NCBI GenBank assembly: GCA_018110905.1
Contig: JAGBAZ010000044.1
Location: forward strand, 1 to 39,672
Origin: Oscillospiraceae bacterium
Lineage (GTDB): Bacteria; Bacillota; Clostridia; Oscillospirales; Ruminococcaceae
Direction: 5' to 3'
DNA length: 39,672 nt
A model generated the notes under the pieces. The model was not told the DNA's origin. It saw only the letters and a list, made by a program, of their open reading frames with translations, and made no database searches. Below, one piece after another: positions 5,743 through 14,387 of the stretch. A program made the translations under genes and the position numbers. The number at the start of each line of letters is the position of its first letter. Within the stretch, counting starts at the first letter, position 1.

Positions 5743-7401
5743 TTATTTGGTTTTGCTTTCCTTAAGGGGAACAATGCTGTTCCAGCAGTTTTCGTCTTTG
5801 CTGTCGCGGATGAAATATCCGGTTCTTACGAACTGGAATCTTTCGTTTTCGCCTGCATCGGCAAGAGCTGCTTCGAGTTTTGCGTTTTTAAATTCTTTAA
5901 CGGAATCCTTGTTGAGGTAATCGTTATATTCTTTTCCTTCCGGAAGAGTTACCATGTTTGCCTCGGTGAAAAGACGGTCATACATACGAACATCGGCGTC
6001 AACTGCGCTCTTTGCGCTTACCCAATGGATAGTACCTTTGACTTTTCTTCCGTCAACGGGGTTTCCGTTTCCGGTTTCAAGGTCTGCGGTAACGCGGATT
6101 TCGGTTACGTTTCCGTTTTCGTCAATGTCGAAATCCTGGCATTTTACGATATATCCGCCCATAAGGCGAACTTCGCCTTCCGGTTTAAGGCGGAAGAATT
6201 TAGGCGGAGGAACTGCAGCAAAGTCTTCGCGCTCGATATAAAGTTCACGGCTGAATTCAACTTTTCTGGTTCCCGCTTCGGGATCGTTTACGTTGTTTGC
6301 AATTTCAAAATATTCGGTTTTGTCTTCCGGATAGTTTGTGATAACAACCTTAACGGGGTCGATAACCGCCATTCTTCTGGTTGCAGAATAGTTGAGCTCA
6401 TCGCGGATGCAGTGTTCAAGAAGTTCAACGGCAACAAGGGAATCCGCTTTGGAAACGCCGGCGGTTTTAACAAATTCGATGATGGAGGAAGGGGTATAAC
6501 CTCTTCTTCTCATACCGGAAAGGGTGGGCATTCTGGGGTCGTCCCAACCGTCAACAATGCCTTTTTCAACAAGCTCGCGGAGGTAACGCTTGCTCATTAC
6601 GGTATAGGTTACGTTAAGGCGGGCAAATTCATACTGATGAGGACGGGGATGAGTGAATCCAACGTTTTCAACGACCCAGTCATAAAGGGGTCTGTGGTTC
6701 GCAAATTCGATGGAGCAGCAGGAATAAGTAATTCCTTCAAGTGCGTCCTGAATGGGGTGTGCAAAGTCATAGAGAGGATAGATGCACCATTTGTCGCCCT
6801 GGCGGTGGTGGGTTGCGCGTTTGATGCGGTAAATTGCCGGGTCGCGCATGTTCATATTGGGGCTTGCAAGGTCGATTTTTGCACGGAGAGTTTTGGAACC
6901 GTCCTCAAATTCGCCGGCTTTCATTCTGCGGAAAAGGTCAAGGTTCTCTTCCGGAGTTCTGTCGCGGTAAGGGCTGGGGCGGCTGGGTTTTCCGGCATCG
7001 GTTCCGCGGTATTCCTGCATTTCTTCGCGGGTAAGGTCATCAACATAGGCTTTGCCGTCGATGATGAGTTTTTCCGCAAATTCATAACATTTGTCAAAAT
7101 AATCGGAACCGTAGAAAATTCCGCCGGTGGGTTCATATCCAAGCCAGCGAATATCCCGGAGAATGCTCTGAACGTATTCGTCGTCTTCTCTTGCGGGGTT
7201 GGTGTCGTCATAACGGAGGTTGAATTTGCCGCCATATTTTTCGGCGGTGGAAGCGTTTATCCAAATCGCTTTTGCGGAACCGATGTGGAGATATCCGTTG
7301 GGTTCCGGAGGAAAACGGGTGTGAACTTCGGTGTTATAGCCTTCCGCAAGTTCTTTGTCGATTATATCATGTATAAAGTTAGATACTACTTCTTCGGGCA
7401 T
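5743..7401 (-). CDS. glnS: Glutamine--tRNA ligase
   Basis: Class Ic aminoacyl-tRNA synthetase that charges tRNA-Gln directly with glutamine. 552 residues from the ATG at 7401, which has AAAGGAT eight bases upstream; an in-frame ATG 42 bases earlier lacks a good site. HIGH region PPEPNGYLHIGSAKA at about 31-45, KMSKS-like VMSKRYL near 265, and C-terminal anticodon-binding beta-barrels (about 340-550). Many Firmicutes lack GlnRS and use the Glu-tRNA-Gln amidotransferase route, so its presence next to gltX is informative. A palindromic repeat separates it from gltX. Confidence 0.97.
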   Translation of the reverse strand: MPEEVVSNFIHDIIDKELAEGYNTEVHTRFPPEPNGYLHIGSAKAIWINASTAEKYGGKFNLRYDDTNPAREDDEYVQSILRDIRWLGYEPTGGIFYGSDYFDKCYEFAEKLIIDGKAYVDDLTREEMQEYRGTDAGKPSRPSPYRDRTPEENLDLFRRMKAGEFEDGSKTLRAKIDLASPNMNMRDPAIYRIKRATHHRQGDKWCIYPLYDFAHPIQDALEGITYSCCSIEFANHRPLYDWVVENVGFTHPRPHQYEFARLNVTYTVMSKRYLRELVEKGIVDGWDDPRMPTLSGMRRRGYTPSSIIEFVKTAGVSKADSLVAVELLEHCIRDELNYSATRRMAVIDPVKVVITNYPEDKTEYFEIANNVNDPEAGTRKVEFSRELYIEREDFAAVPPPKFFRLKPEGEVRLMGGYIVKCQDFDIDENGNVTEIRVTADLETGNGNPVDGRKVKGTIHWVSAKSAVDADVRMYDRLFTEANMVTLPEGKEYNDYLNKDSVKEFKNAKLEAALADAGENERFQFVRTGYFIRDSKDENCWNSIVPLKESKTK

Positions 7402-7429
7402 GGTAGATATCCTTTCTTTTAAATTGTTT

Positions 7430-7495
7430 TTGTAGGGGCGCACCTATGTGTGCGCCCGTTTTGTTTCGGGCGGTCACGCAGGACCGCCCCTACAA
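7430..7495. repeat. GTAGGGGCG double-hairpin palindromic repeat
   Basis: Outer stem TTGTAGGGG (7430-7438) / CCCCTACAA (7487-7495) encloses two hairpins, GGGCGCAC-CTATGT-GTGCGCCC and GGGCGGTC-ACGCAG-GACCGCCC, joined by a T-rich bridge: a cruciform or three-way junction. It lies between gltX and glnS. A half copy is at 134-156. Confidence 0.7.
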
Positions 7496-7519
7496 CGTTT
7501 TTAATAATTTATGCAAAAA

Positions 7520-9166
7520 TTAAAGATTATTAAGGGCTTTTTCAAGTCTTTCGAGAACTTTTTCTTTTCCGAGGATGCTCATAACGGTGAACATATCCGG
7601 GCTGTTGACTCTTCCGGTGACCGCCATTCTGATAACAGCGGAAACGTCGCCGACATGGCCTTTGAAAGCTTCGGGGTTCTGTTTGAATTCCTTCGGGGAA
7701 GCGGCATAGCCCATGGAAACGGAAAGTTCCTTGATTTTTCCGAACCATTCGGTCTGATCGTCGTGCTCATCATAGATGCTCATGTAATTTTTGAGCACGG
7801 CAGCAATATCTTCGGTGCTCATATTTGCGGGATATTCTTTTCCTTCGATGAAAAGTTCATCATAGAAGAAAGCCATATAGTCTTTCATCTCGCTCCAGAC
7901 GGCAATATCTTTTCTGGGTTTCGGAACGCCGCGGCCGATGGAAATGATTGCTTTTGCGTAATCGGGGTCTCTTGCAAGAAGCTGATAGAACTCGTTATCA
8001 TATTTTTCAGCCCAATCGGAGAAGTATTCCCAAACTTTTTCGGTGGTGAGCATTGCAACAACGTTTTTGGAAACGTCACGGAGTTTATCGAGGTCGAAGA
8101 GAGAACCGGAAACGCTCATCTTATTGGTGGTGAATTTAAAATTCTCATAAGGTTCCTTGGGGTTTGCAAGGCGCCATTCCTCGAAGTTGGAGTTGAGGAG
8201 AGTGAGCAGATATTCAATTACGGAAGGAACGGGATAGCCTTCTTCGAAATAGAAATCAAGGGCAAGTTCCGGGTCTTTGCGTTTGGAAAGTTTGCGTTTG
8301 CTTTCGCCGTCCATTTTCATAAGCTGGGCGGTATGAACATATTTCGGCATTTTCCAGCCGAGAACGCTGAAAAGCTGAACGTGGATGGGCCAGGTTGCAA
8401 GCCATTCTTCGCCGCGGACAACGTGAGTGGTCTGCATGAGGTGGTCATCAACAACGTGGGCAAAGTGATAGGTCGGAATGCCGTCGGATTTAAGAAGAAC
8501 TATATCCTGGTCGTTTTCCGGCATATCGATTTTGCCTTTTACAAGGTCGTTAAGGTGAAGATATTTTTCTGCGTCGCCTTCGCTTCTGAAGCGGAGGACC
8601 CAGGCCTTGCCTTCGGCAAGAGCTTTTTCAACTTCTTCAAGGGGCATATCGCGGTGGGCTGCCCATTTTCCGTAGTAACCGGGGTTTGCTTTTTCAGCTT
8701 CCTGCTGCTCTCTCATTTTAGCAAGGTCTTCTTCTGTGCAGAAGCAGGGATAGGCTTTTCCTTCAGCAACAAGTTTTTTTGCAAAAACGTGGTAGAGATG
8801 TGCTCTCTGACGCTGACGGTAAGGACCGTAATCGCCGTTTTCGCCGTCAATAAGTGCGCCTTCATCAAAATTAAGTCCGAATTTTTTGAAAACATTGATA
8901 ATGGTTTCAACGCCGCCTTCAACAGCGCGTTTTGCGTCGGTATCTTCAATACGAAGGAAGAAAACACCGCCGCTCTGGTGTGCAAGGCGTTCATCGGTTA
9001 TTGCGCCGAAAAGGTTTCCGAGATGCATAAAACCGGTGGGGCTTGGTGCAATTCTGGTTACTTTTGCGCCTTCGGGAAGATCTCTTTTGGGATAGCGTGC
9101 CTCAACCTCTTCCGCGGTTTCGGTAATATTCGGGAACAGAAGTTCCGCAAGTTTCTGATAATCCAT
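7520..9166 (-). CDS. gltX: Glutamate--tRNA ligase
   Basis: Class Ic synthetase charging tRNA-Glu with glutamate. 548 residues, within the long end of the family. HIGH motif region APSPTGFMHLGNLFGA (about 40-55), RIEDTDAKR (about 72-80), KMSKS-type KRKLSKRKDPE near 300, and a C-terminal helical anticodon-binding domain with an inserted acidic stretch. ATG start at 9166 with a GGAGG ribosome binding site. It has its own promoter (9206-9234) after the terminator of the exchanger gene, and may read into glnS. CFC residues near 170 match the C-x-C element of many bacterial GluRS proteins. Confidence 0.97.
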   Translation of the reverse strand: MDYQKLAELLFPNITETAEEVEARYPKRDLPEGAKVTRIAPSPTGFMHLGNLFGAITDERLAHQSGGVFFLRIEDTDAKRAVEGGVETIINVFKKFGLNFDEGALIDGENGDYGPYRQRQRAHLYHVFAKKLVAEGKAYPCFCTEEDLAKMREQQEAEKANPGYYGKWAAHRDMPLEEVEKALAEGKAWVLRFRSEGDAEKYLHLNDLVKGKIDMPENDQDIVLLKSDGIPTYHFAHVVDDHLMQTTHVVRGEEWLATWPIHVQLFSVLGWKMPKYVHTAQLMKMDGESKRKLSKRKDPELALDFYFEEGYPVPSVIEYLLTLLNSNFEEWRLANPKEPYENFKFTTNKMSVSGSLFDLDKLRDVSKNVVAMLTTEKVWEYFSDWAEKYDNEFYQLLARDPDYAKAIISIGRGVPKPRKDIAVWSEMKDYMAFFYDELFIEGKEYPANMSTEDIAAVLKNYMSIYDEHDDQTEWFGKIKELSVSMGYAASPKEFKQNPEAFKGHVGDVSAVIRMAVTGRVNSPDMFTVMSILGKEKVLERLEKALNNL

Positions 9167-9205
9167 TTTTATTTTCCTCCTGAACGGGAATAAACATATA
9201 GAATT

Positions 9206-9234
9206 ATTTTACCATGTTTCGGCTTTCTTTACAA
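9206..9234 (-). promoter_or_regulatory. gltX promoter
   Basis: On the minus strand: TTGTAA (9234-9229), 17-bp spacer, TAAAAT (9211-9206). It sits 40 bases upstream of the gltX start and downstream of the exchanger's terminator. Confidence 0.6.
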
Positions 9235-9282
9235 CTCTTTAACCGCACTTTAAAGGGATTTTTTTAAGTTTTTAGAAAAAAG

Positions 9283-9309
9283 AAAAAGCCGTCGGCTGAC
9301 GGCTTTTTA
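9283..9309 (-). terminator. Terminator of the exchanger gene
   Basis: AAAAGCCGTC-GGCT-GACGGCTTTT stem-loop, followed by CTTTTT on the minus strand, eleven bases after the stop of the cation exchanger. Confidence 0.8.
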
Positions 9310-9319
9310 TAGTTTTTAA

Positions 9320-10270
9320 TTAAAGAGCAAGGAAAGCGATATAGCTTGCGATAATTCCAACCGGGCAGATAACTGCAGTTACTTTGTTTTTGAACTTAAG
9401 CATAACGCCCGCAAGAACAGAAGCAACGGAAGCGAAGATTATAAGATTCATAGTGGAAGTATCCGCAATGGTATAAATTCCGCCGCCGCGATAGAAGAAA
9501 TCCGCAACGGAAAGAATTGTGAAGTTGAAAAGGCAGGAACCTACAATGTTGCCGACAGCAATATCGTAGTTCTTGATTTTGAAAAGAGTGAAAGTGGAAG
9601 CGGTTTCCGGAAGGGAGGTTGCAACACCGAGGAAAAGTGCGCCCGCAACGGTTTTTCCAAGGTTGAGGCGAACGGAAAGTTCATCGGTGATATAGGTGAG
9701 GATAACGCTGAAAACAACAATTCCAACGCTTACAAGGGTGAATCTGGTGAGGATCTGTTTTCTTGAAAGGGTTACGGGTTCGCCGTCGTCTTCGGTTTCG
9801 GAAGTTCCGCCTTTTTTATACATGATCCAAACGGTGAGAACATAAAGGAGAATTATAAGAACGGAAGTTACGCTTACGTTGCCGATATCGAAAGCAAGGA
9901 ATCCGTATTTGTTGCAAAGGATAAGTCCGCCCATTGCAATAACGGAAACGGCAACAATAAAATGAATTTTCGAAAGGTCGCATTTTGCGAATTTTGCAAC
10001 AGCGGTAAGAATGAAGAAGCTGAGCATTGCATAGTTAAAAAGGTTGCTTCCGAGGATATTTCCGATGCAAAGACCGGGCTGGTCAAGCATAAGAGTGGAA
10101 GAAATGCTGGTGAAAAGTTCCGGAAGAGAAGTTACCGCAGAAAGAAGGATTCCGCCAAGGAACGCACCGGAAAGAGAAGTTGTTTTATCAAGCATATCCA
10201 CATATTCGGAAGCTTTGATAGACATAAAGGTTACCAAAGCGGCAACCACCAGATAGAGCACATAGATCAT
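9320..10270 (-). CDS. CaCA-family sodium/calcium exchanger
   Basis: Polytopic membrane antiporter, 316 residues, about ten transmembrane segments in two homologous halves. The first alpha repeat contains SAVTSLPELFTS (about 45-56) and GNILGSNLFN (about 73-82). The second contains GVATSLPETASTF (about 215-227) and GNIVGSCLFNF (about 240-250). These GN..GS.LFN and TSLPE motifs form the ion-binding site in this family. A hydrophilic loop (about 150-172, with ETEDDGEP) joins the halves. Likely exports Ca2+ (or takes up K+) using the Na+ gradient; the exact ions cannot be told from sequence. Single gene with its own promoter and terminator. Confidence 0.92.
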   Translation of the reverse strand: MIYVLYLVVAALVTFMSIKASEYVDMLDKTTSLSGAFLGGILLSAVTSLPELFTSISSTLMLDQPGLCIGNILGSNLFNYAMLSFFILTAVAKFAKCDLSKIHFIVAVSVIAMGGLILCNKYGFLAFDIGNVSVTSVLIILLYVLTVWIMYKKGGTSETEDDGEPVTLSRKQILTRFTLVSVGIVVFSVILTYITDELSVRLNLGKTVAGALFLGVATSLPETASTFTLFKIKNYDIAVGNIVGSCLFNFTILSVADFFYRGGGIYTIADTSTMNLIIFASVASVLAGVMLKFKNKVTAVICPVGIIASYIAFLAL

Positions 10271-10355
10271 TGTTTGTGTTTCCGTCCTTTTTTGTATTAT
10301 TTTTTGCTTTTTTTGGCTTTATTATGCGATTTTCAAAGCCTTGATATAATGCAAT

Positions 10356-10385
10356 ATTTTAGCATTAAAGCACGTATCTTGTCAA
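10356..10385 (-). promoter_or_regulatory. Promoter of the exchanger gene
   Basis: Minus strand TTGACA (10385-10380), 18-bp spacer, TAAAAT (10361-10356), about 85 bases upstream of the ATG at 10270. Confidence 0.6.
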
Positions 10386-10481
10386 GATTCCATTATATCA
10401 ATTATTATTTATTGTAACTTATGTATAAATTTAACCTTAAGTTTTCTCAATTGATTTTGCTATAAAATTAAGGAAAATATA

Positions 10482-10510
10482 TTTACAATATTATTTAATA
10501 ATTATATAAT
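10482..10510 (+). promoter_or_regulatory. Promoter of the nucleotidase gene
   Basis: TTTACA (10482-10487), 17-bp spacer, TATAAT (10505-10510). The predicted leader reaches an AGGAGG ribosome binding site at about 10549-10554, eight bases before a GTG codon at 10562. Confidence 0.65.
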
Positions 10511-10593
10511 AAACATGGCTATTTGTAAGCCAAAGGAAAAAGAAAAATAGGAGGGATTTTTGTGAAAAAATCTTAAGCCTCGTCCTCGCAGCA

Positions 10594-13500
10594 ATGCTCG
10601 TTCTCGCAATGGGAATCACCGCATTTGCTGTTGAAGGAGACTACACCGGCAAAACCGTAATTCTTCACACCAATGACGTTCATGGTAAAATTGAAGATTA
10701 CGCAAAAGTTGCTGCACTCGTTGATGAATACGAAGCAGCCGGTGCAGAAGTCATTCTCGTTGACGCCGGCGACTACAGCCAGGGTACCGTTGACGTAAGC
10801 CTTCATAAAGGCGCAGATGCTGTAACCATGATGAATGTCACCGGTTATGACATCGCTATTCTCGGTAACCACGAGTTTGACTATGGATGGGCACAGCTTA
10901 AAGCAAACCTCGAAAACGCAGATTTCGAAGTTCTTTGTGCAAACGTCCTTGAAAACGATGCTCCCATCTATGACGGTCACACCATCATAGAAAAAGACGG
11001 AGTAAAAATTGGTTTCTTCGGACTTGAAACTCCCGAAGCACAGACCAAAACCAACCCTGCACTTATCAAAGGTCTTAAATTCCTTGCAAGAGAAGAACTT
11101 TATGCCTGCGCAAACGAACAGGTAGCAGCTCTTGAAGAAGCAGGCGCAGACATTGTTATCTGCATCTCCCACCTTGGCGTTGATGATGAATCCATTCCCA
11201 ACCGTTCCTATGACATTTGGGAAAAAACCACTGGTATCGATATGATCATCGACGGTCACTCCCACACTGTTATGGACAAAGGTGAAAACGGTGAACCTAT
11301 CCAGTCCACCGGTACTGCTCTTGCATACGCTGGTGTTATCGTAATCGATAACGCAACCAAAGCAATTGAAGACAACTATCTCTTTGATCTCGCAGCATAC
11401 GAAGGTTCCGATGCAACTGTTGCAGCAGCAGCAAAAGCAATCATGGACCCCATCGATGAACTTTACGGCCAGGTTTTCGCAGAATCCAAAGTTGCTCTTA
11501 ACGGTGCAAAAGCTCCCAACGGCAACCGCGACAGCGAAACCAACCTTGGCGACCTCATCACCGATTCCATGGTATGGAAAGTATTCCAGAACAAAGACGG
11601 TCTTACTGTTCCTGAAGAGAACGTTGTCGCAATCACCAACGGCGGCGGCATCCGTGCTCCTATTGCAGTTGGCGATGTAACCAGAGAAAATGTCAACACT
11701 GTTCTTCCTTTCGGCAACACCATTGCTCTTGTTTATGTAACCGGTGAAGAACTTCTTGAAGCTCTTGAAGCTTCCACCCAGTTTGTTCCCGGCGCAGTAG
11801 GTGGCTTCCCCCAGGTTGCAGGTATTGAATTTGCAATTCACGCTTACAAAGAATATGATGCAAACGAAGAACTCTATCCCGGCTCCACCTATTATGGCCC
11901 CGCTTCCATCAACCGTGTTGAAATCACCAGCATCAACGGCAAAGCATTCGATCCTAAAGCAACCTATGCTGTAATTTCCAACAACTTCTGCGCAGCAGGC
12001 GGCGACACTTACTATGCATTTGCAGCTGCTTCCGGCCAGTTCGACACCGGTATTCCGCTTGACGAAGCTCTTATGGAATATATCACCGAAGAACTCAACG
12101 GTGTTATTGATGAAAGATATGCTGATCCTCAGGGCAGAATCACTATTTACAATTCTGTTCTTGATTATGTAAACGAAAAATATGCAGCTCCTTCCGTAGA
12201 TTCTCTTGAAGAAGGCTGGAACCCCTATGTAAAAGAAGCTATCGACGATTTCATCGACACTTACGGCGGCACTAAAAACGCTTATGTAGTATTCGACTTC
12301 GATAACACCACCTCTATCTTCGACGTTGAAGAACAGCTTGCTGTTTACCAGCTTCAGGTAATGGCATTCGAATTCACCCCCGAAGAAATTTCCGACATCC
12401 TTGCAACCGATATCGGCCTTAACCTTGAAAATGGTCTTGATACCGACCTCACCAGCTATGGTTACGGCAACGGATCCTATAATGACTGGATCGCAGATAT
12501 CAAAGCTGCATATACTTACCTTTATGAAGAATACGGCCCCTTCTCTGCTGCAGGTCTTTCCGAAGCAGAACAGGCTGAGATTCAGGATGATCCCATGTGG
12601 CTTGAATTTGCAACCAAAATGAGAGCAATGTATGACCTCGTTTACGATGCAGAATCCCCTGCAGTTGCATATCCTTGGGTACTTTATTGGTTCACCGGCA
12701 TGACCGAACAGGAAGTTTATGATCTTGCTTATGCATCTCATACTCACTACGGTGCTGTTGAATCCGAATATGTAACTTGGTCTACTCCTGGCGAAGGCAC
12801 CAAGGTTGGTCCTGTTTCCTACGAATGGACTTCCGGTACCGGCGTTTCCAAAGAAGTTCAGTGGCTCTACAAAGCTCTTGACGAAGCCGGCATCGATGTT
12901 TGGGTATGCTCCGCTTCCGCAATCGATCCTATCCGTGCTGCAATCGATGCTTTCGGTCTCCATGATTATGTAACCGGCGTTATCGCAATGACCAGAACCC
13001 AGAACGACGGTGTTTACGACAACTCTTACGATTACAAAACCGGTTATGGCTGGATGGTTATCGACGGCGAATGGGTTGAAGATACTCTTCCTCTCGGCGC
13101 ACAGACCCAGGGCAAAGGTAAAGTTGATGCTATCAATGCTGCAATCCTTCCTAAATATGGCGTAGGTCCTCTCGCTGGCTTCATGGATTCCACCGGCGAC
13201 TATAACTTCTGCACCGAATATGATAACCTCAAACTCGTTATCAACTTCAACCGTGCAAGCCGTAAAGTAACCGACGGCGGCGGCGTTATCGCTGAACTTG
13301 CAATGTATCAGAGAGACTTCCTCGGATATGACAGCCTTGCAGAAGCAAACGCAGCAGGCGATACCTACTACGTACTCCAGGGTCGTCAAGAAAATGGTCA
13401 CCGCGGTCTTCTCGCTTCTGACTATACTCAAAGACTTGGCAAATCTTACGCTCTCCTCTTCAGAGAAGGCAAAAACCTTATACAGCTTGCATACATGGTA

Positions 13501-13887
13501 GAAAACAACCTTACTACCGAACAGGTTATCGAGCTCTTCGCAGTAAAAACCGGTGCTAATGATGAAGACAACGTTCTTGGCTTCAAATACGGTTTTGTTG
13601 ACAGCTATGACGGATACCACAACATCGACACTGAAGAATCCCATGTTGTTCATGATGTCAACAAACTTAAATATGAGAACGGCAAACTTTACAAAGTCTG
13701 CGAACATTGCGGTGTAGTAGATGTTGTTTCCACCAACAACTCCGGCAACTCCGGTTCTTCTGCTCCTTCTGTCTCCGACAAAAATGACAATGAAGCTGAG
13801 TCCAACCCCAACACCGGTGCTCCCGTTGTTCTCCCCTTCGCAGCAATCGTAGCTGTTGCTGCCGCTGCAGTATCTTTTAAGAAATAA
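10594..13887 (+). CDS. Secreted wall-anchored 5'-nucleotidase/HAD phosphatase fusion
   Basis: About 1100 residues with two hydrolase units. N-terminal UshA-like 5'-nucleotidase: HTNDVHG, GNHEFD, GHSHT metal-binding motifs, then the substrate domain with NGGGIR (about 350-355), ending near 520. C-terminal HAD phosphatase (about 560-900): DFDNT nucleophile motif, VCSAS motif II, GPLAGFMDSTGD acidic motif. The end has a CEHC pair, a Ser/Asn-rich linker, NPNTG, a hydrophobic segment and FKK: a sortase-type anchor. Likely surface scavenging of phosphate and nucleosides. The best-placed start, GTG at 10562 after AGGAGG, hits a stop after four codons. One extra A in the A6 run at 10565-10570 would give the signal peptide MKKILSLVLAAMLVLAMG. 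The start given is the first in-frame ATG. Confidence 0.9.
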   Translation: MLVLAMGITAFAVEGDYTGKTVILHTNDVHGKIEDYAKVAALVDEYEAAGAEVILVDAGDYSQGTVDVSLHKGADAVTMMNVTGYDIAILGNHEFDYGWAQLKANLENADFEVLCANVLENDAPIYDGHTIIEKDGVKIGFFGLETPEAQTKTNPALIKGLKFLAREELYACANEQVAALEEAGADIVICISHLGVDDESIPNRSYDIWEKTTGIDMIIDGHSHTVMDKGENGEPIQSTGTALAYAGVIVIDNATKAIEDNYLFDLAAYEGSDATVAAAAKAIMDPIDELYGQVFAESKVALNGAKAPNGNRDSETNLGDLITDSMVWKVFQNKDGLTVPEENVVAITNGGGIRAPIAVGDVTRENVNTVLPFGNTIALVYVTGEELLEALEASTQFVPGAVGGFPQVAGIEFAIHAYKEYDANEELYPGSTYYGPASINRVEITSINGKAFDPKATYAVISNNFCAAGGDTYYAFAAASGQFDTGIPLDEALMEYITEELNGVIDERYADPQGRITIYNSVLDYVNEKYAAPSVDSLEEGWNPYVKEAIDDFIDTYGGTKNAYVVFDFDNTTSIFDVEEQLAVYQLQVMAFEFTPEEISDILATDIGLNLENGLDTDLTSYGYGNGSYNDWIADIKAAYTYLYEEYGPFSAAGLSEAEQAEIQDDPMWLEFATKMRAMYDLVYDAESPAVAYPWVLYWFTGMTEQEVYDLAYASHTHYGAVESEYVTWSTPGEGTKVGPVSYEWTSGTGVSKEVQWLYKALDEAGIDVWVCSASAIDPIRAAIDAFGLHDYVTGVIAMTRTQNDGVYDNSYDYKTGYGWMVIDGEWVEDTLPLGAQTQGKGKVDAINAAILPKYGVGPLAGFMDSTGDYNFCTEYDNLKLVINFNRASRKVTDGGGVIAELAMYQRDFLGYDSLAEANAAGDTYYVLQGRQENGHRGLLASDYTQRLGKSYALLFREGKNLIQLAYMVENNLTTEQVIELFAVKTGANDEDNVLGFKYGFVDSYDGYHNIDTEESHVVHDVNKLKYENGKLYKVCEHCGVVDVVSTNNSGNSGSSAPSVSDKNDNEAESNPNTGAPVVLPFAAIVAVAAAAVSFKK

Positions 13888-13909
13888 TCTTAAAAATAAA
13901 CAGCATATA

Positions 13910-13945
13910 AAAAAAGAGCTTCCGCTTTGCGGAAGCTCTTTTTTC
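13910..13945. terminator. Bidirectional terminator after the nucleotidase
   Basis: AAAAAAGAGCTTCCGC-TTT-GCGGAAGCTCTTTTTT, a 16-bp stem with T-runs on both strands. It ends the nucleotidase gene and could also end a minus-strand RNA from 13950-14320. Confidence 0.9.
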
Positions 13946-13949
13946 GTGA

Positions 13950-14320
13950 AAATAACGGCCTCTTGCAGCCTTTTTTCATGCAGTTGTGGTGGGGCTTCAT
14001 CTTTTAAATCCTCGATTAAAACGCTTTTAAAGCGGTTTATACTCGTCTTAAAATATCATTCGATCATCGGTCCTGATTTAGTATTCTGCAATCTGTCATC
14101 GTATTAATATATAACGTCACTAAGATTTACCTGAACATGAAATACAATTTCCACAGCAGTTATAAACGCCTCCGAAAGGGGTGGCTTGTACAGCCTATAA
14201 TGAGTTGCCTGCTGCACCTTGAATATGCCGAAACAATTATCGGCAATTTGCTAAAACAAAAACTTACACTCACGGCCGACATTTTGTAGTGTGCTGCGAA
14301 GCTGCCATAACAAAGTATAA
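13950..14320. ncRNA. Candidate structured noncoding RNA
   Basis: About 370 bases without a credible reading frame, flanked by two bidirectional terminators, so possibly an independent transcript. On the plus strand: CGATTAAAACGCTT/AAGCGGTTT stem (14013-14044), GAAAT-ACA-ATTTC (14139-14151), long-range CAGCAG (14154-14159)/CTGCTG (14210-14215) enclosing GCCTCC-GAAAG-GGGTGGC (14168-14185) and GGCT-TGTAC-AGCC (14183-14195), and GCCGA/TCGGC (14227-14244). GNRA-like GAAA appears on the plus strand, which favours that orientation. I saw no tmRNA, RNase P or SRP core. I could not find a clean promoter. A known large Clostridia RNA class such as raiA is possible but unverified. Confidence 0.4.
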
Positions 14321-14322
14321 TA

Positions 14323-14354
14323 AAAAAGCCCTTTCCAAAGGAAAGGGCTTTTTG
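14323..14354. terminator. tuf terminator
   Basis: AAAAAGCCCTTTCC-AAA-GGAAAGGGCTTTTT, T-rich on both strands, 34 bases after the tuf stop. On the plus strand it could end an RNA from the 13950-14320 region. Confidence 0.9.
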
Positions 14355-14387
14355 ATGTTTGTTTTGCAGCTAAAGCTATCGAATAAA

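Noticed and set aside
10573..13707. 1044-codon open frame on the minus strand opposite the nucleotidase
   Set aside because: No ribosome binding site, low-complexity Cys/Phe/Val-rich translation, and full antiparallel overlap with a clear two-domain enzyme. It is an artefact of codon bias.
13950..14320. tmRNA, RNase P RNA, SRP RNA or a small protein gene
   Set aside because: None of their conserved cores is visible, and the short frames here lack ribosome binding sites and run across the inverted repeats.
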